Assembly (NCBI RefSeq): GCF_000428145.1
Contig: NZ_ATZJ01000001.1
Span: forward strand, 342,286-406,285
Length of the DNA: 64,000 nt
From: Chitinilyticum litopenaei DSM 21440
GTDB taxonomy: Bacteria > Pseudomonadota > Gammaproteobacteria > Burkholderiales > Chitinibacteraceae
Direction: 5' to 3'
The notes under the pieces were generated by a model. It saw only the letters and a list, made by a program, of their open reading frames with translations, had not been told where the DNA came from and did no database searches. Shown piece after piece: positions 62,056-64,000 of this stretch (positions are counted from its first letter, which is position 1; every line of letters begins with the position of its first letter). The translations under genes and the position numbers were made by a program.

Positions 62056-62916
62056 CTAACTCCGCTGTGCCAGAACATGCAGCAGCAAGCCGGCAATGAT
62101 CAGCGCACTGCCTCCCGCCAGTGCCGCCGGCACCGCTTCCTGGTTGACCGCGTGCCCCAGCCACAGTGCCGTGGCCGGAGTGAGCAGTGAAATCAGCGCA
62201 ACGGAAATCGGCCGGCAGCGCTGGATCAGCCGGTAATACACACTGAAGCCCAGTGCCGAGCCGACGATGCCCAGGTAGACAATGGCGCCCAGCGCGCTGG
62301 CGGGAACTGCTTGCGACGGCAACGTGGCGCCAGACCCCAGCCAGGCCAGCCCGGTCACGCCCATGCAAACCAGCAAGGCGCAGGCATTGATCGCCAGTGC
62401 CGATTGCCCGGTGGAATGCCGTTTCAGCAATACCGCGCCGCCGGCTTGCAGCGCGACAGCCAGCAAAACCACGCTCGCAGGCCAGAGTGCCTGCGGGCCG
62501 GCAGACAATTGCCCGGCAAACACCACAAGCAGTCCCGCCATCCCCAGCGCAATGGCGGCCAGTTCGATCCTTCCCAATCTTTCCTGTAGCCAGAGACGGG
62601 CGAACAGTGCCGTCATCAGGGGGATCAGGCCGAAGAGCACGGCTACCAGTCCGGATGAAAGCGCTTGTGATGCCCAGTAAGTGCACAACATGGAGGCCGC
62701 CGAGGTGCCGCCCGCGATGCCGGCACTGCGCCATAGCGCTCGCCCCGGCCAAGCAGACTGGCGCCATAGGTAGAGCAGTCCCCAGGCCACGGTGGCGCCA
62801 AGCAGAAAGCGCAGCGTAACGGCCAGCGTGAAGGGCATGCCGCTCACACTCCATTTGATCGCTAGTGGCGTCGTAGACCAGAGTACGGTCAGAAACAGGG
62901 CGGAAAGCAGATTCAT
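62056..62916 (-). CDS. EamA/DMT-superfamily transporter
   Basis: 286 aa with ten TM helices in two EamA repeats (first: LSALFLTVLWSTTPLAIKWSVSGMPF; second: LGAIVYLGIVGSALGFSVYYRLI). Drug/metabolite transporter family; the substrate is unknown. It is divergent from the hemerythrin gene over a 127-bp region containing an Rrf2-type operator. Confidence 0.9.
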   Translation of the reverse strand: MNLLSALFLTVLWSTTPLAIKWSVSGMPFTLAVTLRFLLGATVAWGLLYLWRQSAWPGRALWRSAGIAGGTSAASMLCTYWASQALSSGLVAVLFGLIPLMTALFARLWLQERLGRIELAAIALGMAGLLVVFAGQLSAGPQALWPASVVLLAVALQAGGAVLLKRHSTGQSALAINACALLVCMGVTGLAWLGSGATLPSQAVPASALGAIVYLGIVGSALGFSVYYRLIQRCRPISVALISLLTPATALWLGHAVNQEAVPAALAGGSALIIAGLLLHVLAQRS

Positions 62917-62992
62917 GGCGCAAGAATAATCGGGATTCGCCCTGGCGTGGCGCTGTTGACCCCGGCGCGCTTGTACTGGATCAAGCCTGGTC

Positions 62993-63025
62993 CGATTAAT
63001 CCGACTAAAATAGTCGGACTAATCG
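62993..63025. promoter_or_regulatory. IscR-type (Rrf2 family) operator palindrome
   Basis: CGATTAATCCGACTA-AAA-TAGTCGGACTAATCG, 15-bp arms with one mismatch. The core CCGACTAAAATAGTCGG fits the published type 1 IscR pattern YYGACTRWWWYAGTCRR at every position. It lies 19 bp before the hemerythrin ATG and 77 bp before the transporter start. Confidence 0.72.
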
Positions 63026-63043
63026 CCGCAGGAGTCAGAAGCC

Positions 63044-63565
63044 ATGATAAAGAACGCACTGAGCCAGCCCGGGCCAGGTTTTGATGATCCCCTGGCGATG
63101 CTTTATGCCTGTCATGACCGGGTGCGGCACTATGCACGGCTCGTACCCAGGCTGGCCGCGCACCTTGCCATCCGGGGCTGTGATGCTGAAGCGCAGCAGG
63201 CTGCCAGCGGCATCCTGCGCTACTTCAATGTGGCCGCGCCCCTGCATCACCAGGATGAAGAGGATGATCTTTTTCCAGCCCTGCAGTGCTGTGCTGATGC
63301 AAGACTGGCGGCCAGCATGTCGCGCCTGCAGGCCGAACATGATGGCCTGGCCTTGCTGTGGTCCCGCTTGCGGGTGCAGCTTGAGGACATACAGCAGGGG
63401 GAGGCTGGTCTTGATGCTGAACTGGCGCAGGCGTTCGCGCGCCGCTATTGCGAACATGCCGCTGCCGAGGAGCAGGAAATCTATGAACGGGCGCGCGGTT
63501 TGCTCAATCAGGAGCAGCTGAGCGCCATGGGTGAGCGCATGGCGCAGCGACGGAAAACGTCATGA
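63044..63565 (+). CDS. Hemerythrin-domain protein
   Basis: 173 aa. HHE/hemerythrin cation-binding residues: HDRVRHYARLVPRLAAHL, LHHQDEEDDLFPAL, LQAEHDGLALLW and YCEHAAAEEQEIYERA, placing His and Glu ligands for a di-iron site. Related proteins (RIC/YtfE, DnrN) repair Fe-S clusters or sense O2/NO, but the ScdA N-domain is absent. GGAG lies nine bases upstream. The IscR-type operator fits an Fe-S or NO stress role. Confidence 0.87.
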   Translation: MIKNALSQPGPGFDDPLAMLYACHDRVRHYARLVPRLAAHLAIRGCDAEAQQAASGILRYFNVAAPLHHQDEEDDLFPALQCCADARLAASMSRLQAEHDGLALLWSRLRVQLEDIQQGEAGLDAELAQAFARRYCEHAAAEEQEIYERARGLLNQEQLSAMGERMAQRRKTS

Positions 63566-63697
63566 GAGGAGCGTTGACAGGGAGTGCGGGGAGTAAGTTC
63601 GGTCGGGGCTGTTGGAAGAAGGCGTCGCAGCCAGTTGTCTCGATTGTTGCAAATCAGTGACTTATCGAACTGCCTGGTGATTTTCTGTGGCGGGGTG

Positions 63698-63726
63698 TTG
63701 ACGGGTTCGGGTTCGGGTCGTATAGT
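63698..63726 (+). promoter_or_regulatory. Probable rrn promoter
   Basis: TTGACG, a 17-bp spacer and TATAGT. It lies about 220 bp before the 16S start. A GC-containing discriminator (TCGGCCTC) follows, as in stringently controlled promoters. Confidence 0.78.
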
Positions 63727-63805
63727 TCGGCCTCTCTGCTGCTGACGCAGCGAAAGAAACGAAGCGAAACGACAAGTTTAGCGAAGTTTGCAGCGTCAGG
63801 GCAAC

Positions 63806-63817
63806 GATCTTTAACAA
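63806..63817 (+). promoter_or_regulatory. rrn boxA antitermination site
   Basis: GATCTTTAACAA matches the NusB/NusE boxA (TGCTCTTTAACA) at nearly every base and sits between promoter and 16S. Confidence 0.82.
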
Positions 63818-63942
63818 TCTACAGCCGATGAGTGTGAGTGCTTGGTTTGACCAGCACTCGCGCTTAAGACAGAAGTAACAAGTACACACTTGTTGATTCT
63901 GAGTTTTAAGCAAGCGAGCGCAATTAAGTAGTAACAGTGATT

Positions 63943-64000
63943 AAACGAAAGAGTTTGATCCTGGCTCAGATTGAACGCTGGCGGCATGCTTTACACATGC
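63943..64000 (+). rRNA. 16S rRNA, 5' end (cut by window)
   Basis: AGAGTTTGATCCTGGCTCAG begins at 63950 and is followed by ATTGAACGCTGGCGGCATGC, the betaproteobacterial 16S start. Alignment to E. coli numbering places position 1 near 63943. Confidence 0.95.

Larger units (their letters stand above)
63566..63942. promoter_or_regulatory. rRNA operon promoter and leader
   Basis: 377 bp with no gene. It contains the P1-like promoter (63698-63726) and boxA (63806-63817), followed by the 16S leader. Confidence 0.85.

Overview
The window is a GC-rich bacterial chromosome segment ending in the first bases of a 16S rRNA gene whose start (GAACGCTGGCGGCATGC and following bases) is typical of Betaproteobacteria. 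Three secreted GH18 chitinases, a NhaR-type regulator, and the order ECF sigma-DUF3619-DUF3106-RDD next to ilvI-ilvH-ilvC suggest order Neisseriales, perhaps a chitin-degrading Chitinibacteraceae or Chromobacteriaceae member. This placement is inferred; the 16S fragment is too short to settle it.

Layout. 1-3.4 kb: two zinc-ribbon membrane proteins, a probable 23-aa small ORF and ybeY. 3.4-6.3 kb: a secreted repeat-type protein, the remnant of its paralogue, and a RAYT transposase bracketed by REP palindromes. 6.3-14.2 kb: prolyl oligopeptidase, DUF454 protein, corC-lnt-SGNH hydrolase, K+ channel and RDD protein. 14.2-19.5 kb: the sigma-factor operon and the branched-chain amino-acid operon ilvI-ilvH-ilvC. 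19.8-23.2 kb: DUF2752, DUF4190 and AraC proteins, and an unusual zinc-ribbon/RDD/pilin-like fusion. 23.3-26.6 kb: tRNA-Pro, ispB, and divergent rplU-rpmA-obgE. 26.7-34.3 kb: a threonine-aldolase-like enzyme, small membrane proteins, a pseudouridine-synthase homologue lacking the usual catalytic Asp, nhaR with a divergent HPF-like/TerB-like/TerC operon, and a Fur-box-preceded methyltransferase. 34.4-40 kb: an MBOAT plus two SGNH hydrolases (likely glycan O-acylation) and an M48 protease, bracketed by inverted copies of a MITE. 40.5-46.1 kb: an Mks/Muk-like SMC operon. 47-57.4 kb: a frameshifted chitinase, patD-gabT-gabD (putrescine/GABA catabolism), an SMP-30-like protein and two intact chitinases. 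57.7-64 kb: RlmL-like methyltransferase, degenerate GGDEF protein, heptosyltransferase and Kdo transferase, EamA transporter, hemerythrin protein behind an IscR-type palindrome, and the rrn promoter with the 16S start.

The most distinctive feature is the intergenic DNA. A family of 49-bp and 59-bp elements (ends GGGTAT/ATACCC, AGCC at positions 15-18) occurs at least 14 times; five copies contain the stop codon of a neighbouring gene. A second family, MITE-like with CCTGATTA termini, shows exact 8-bp target duplications in two copies. Some members are nested inside a third family with CACAGAG/CTCTGTG arms. REP/RAYT elements form a fourth family. Several functional operons, notably mksFE/mksB and patD-gabT-gabD, are split by these insertions.
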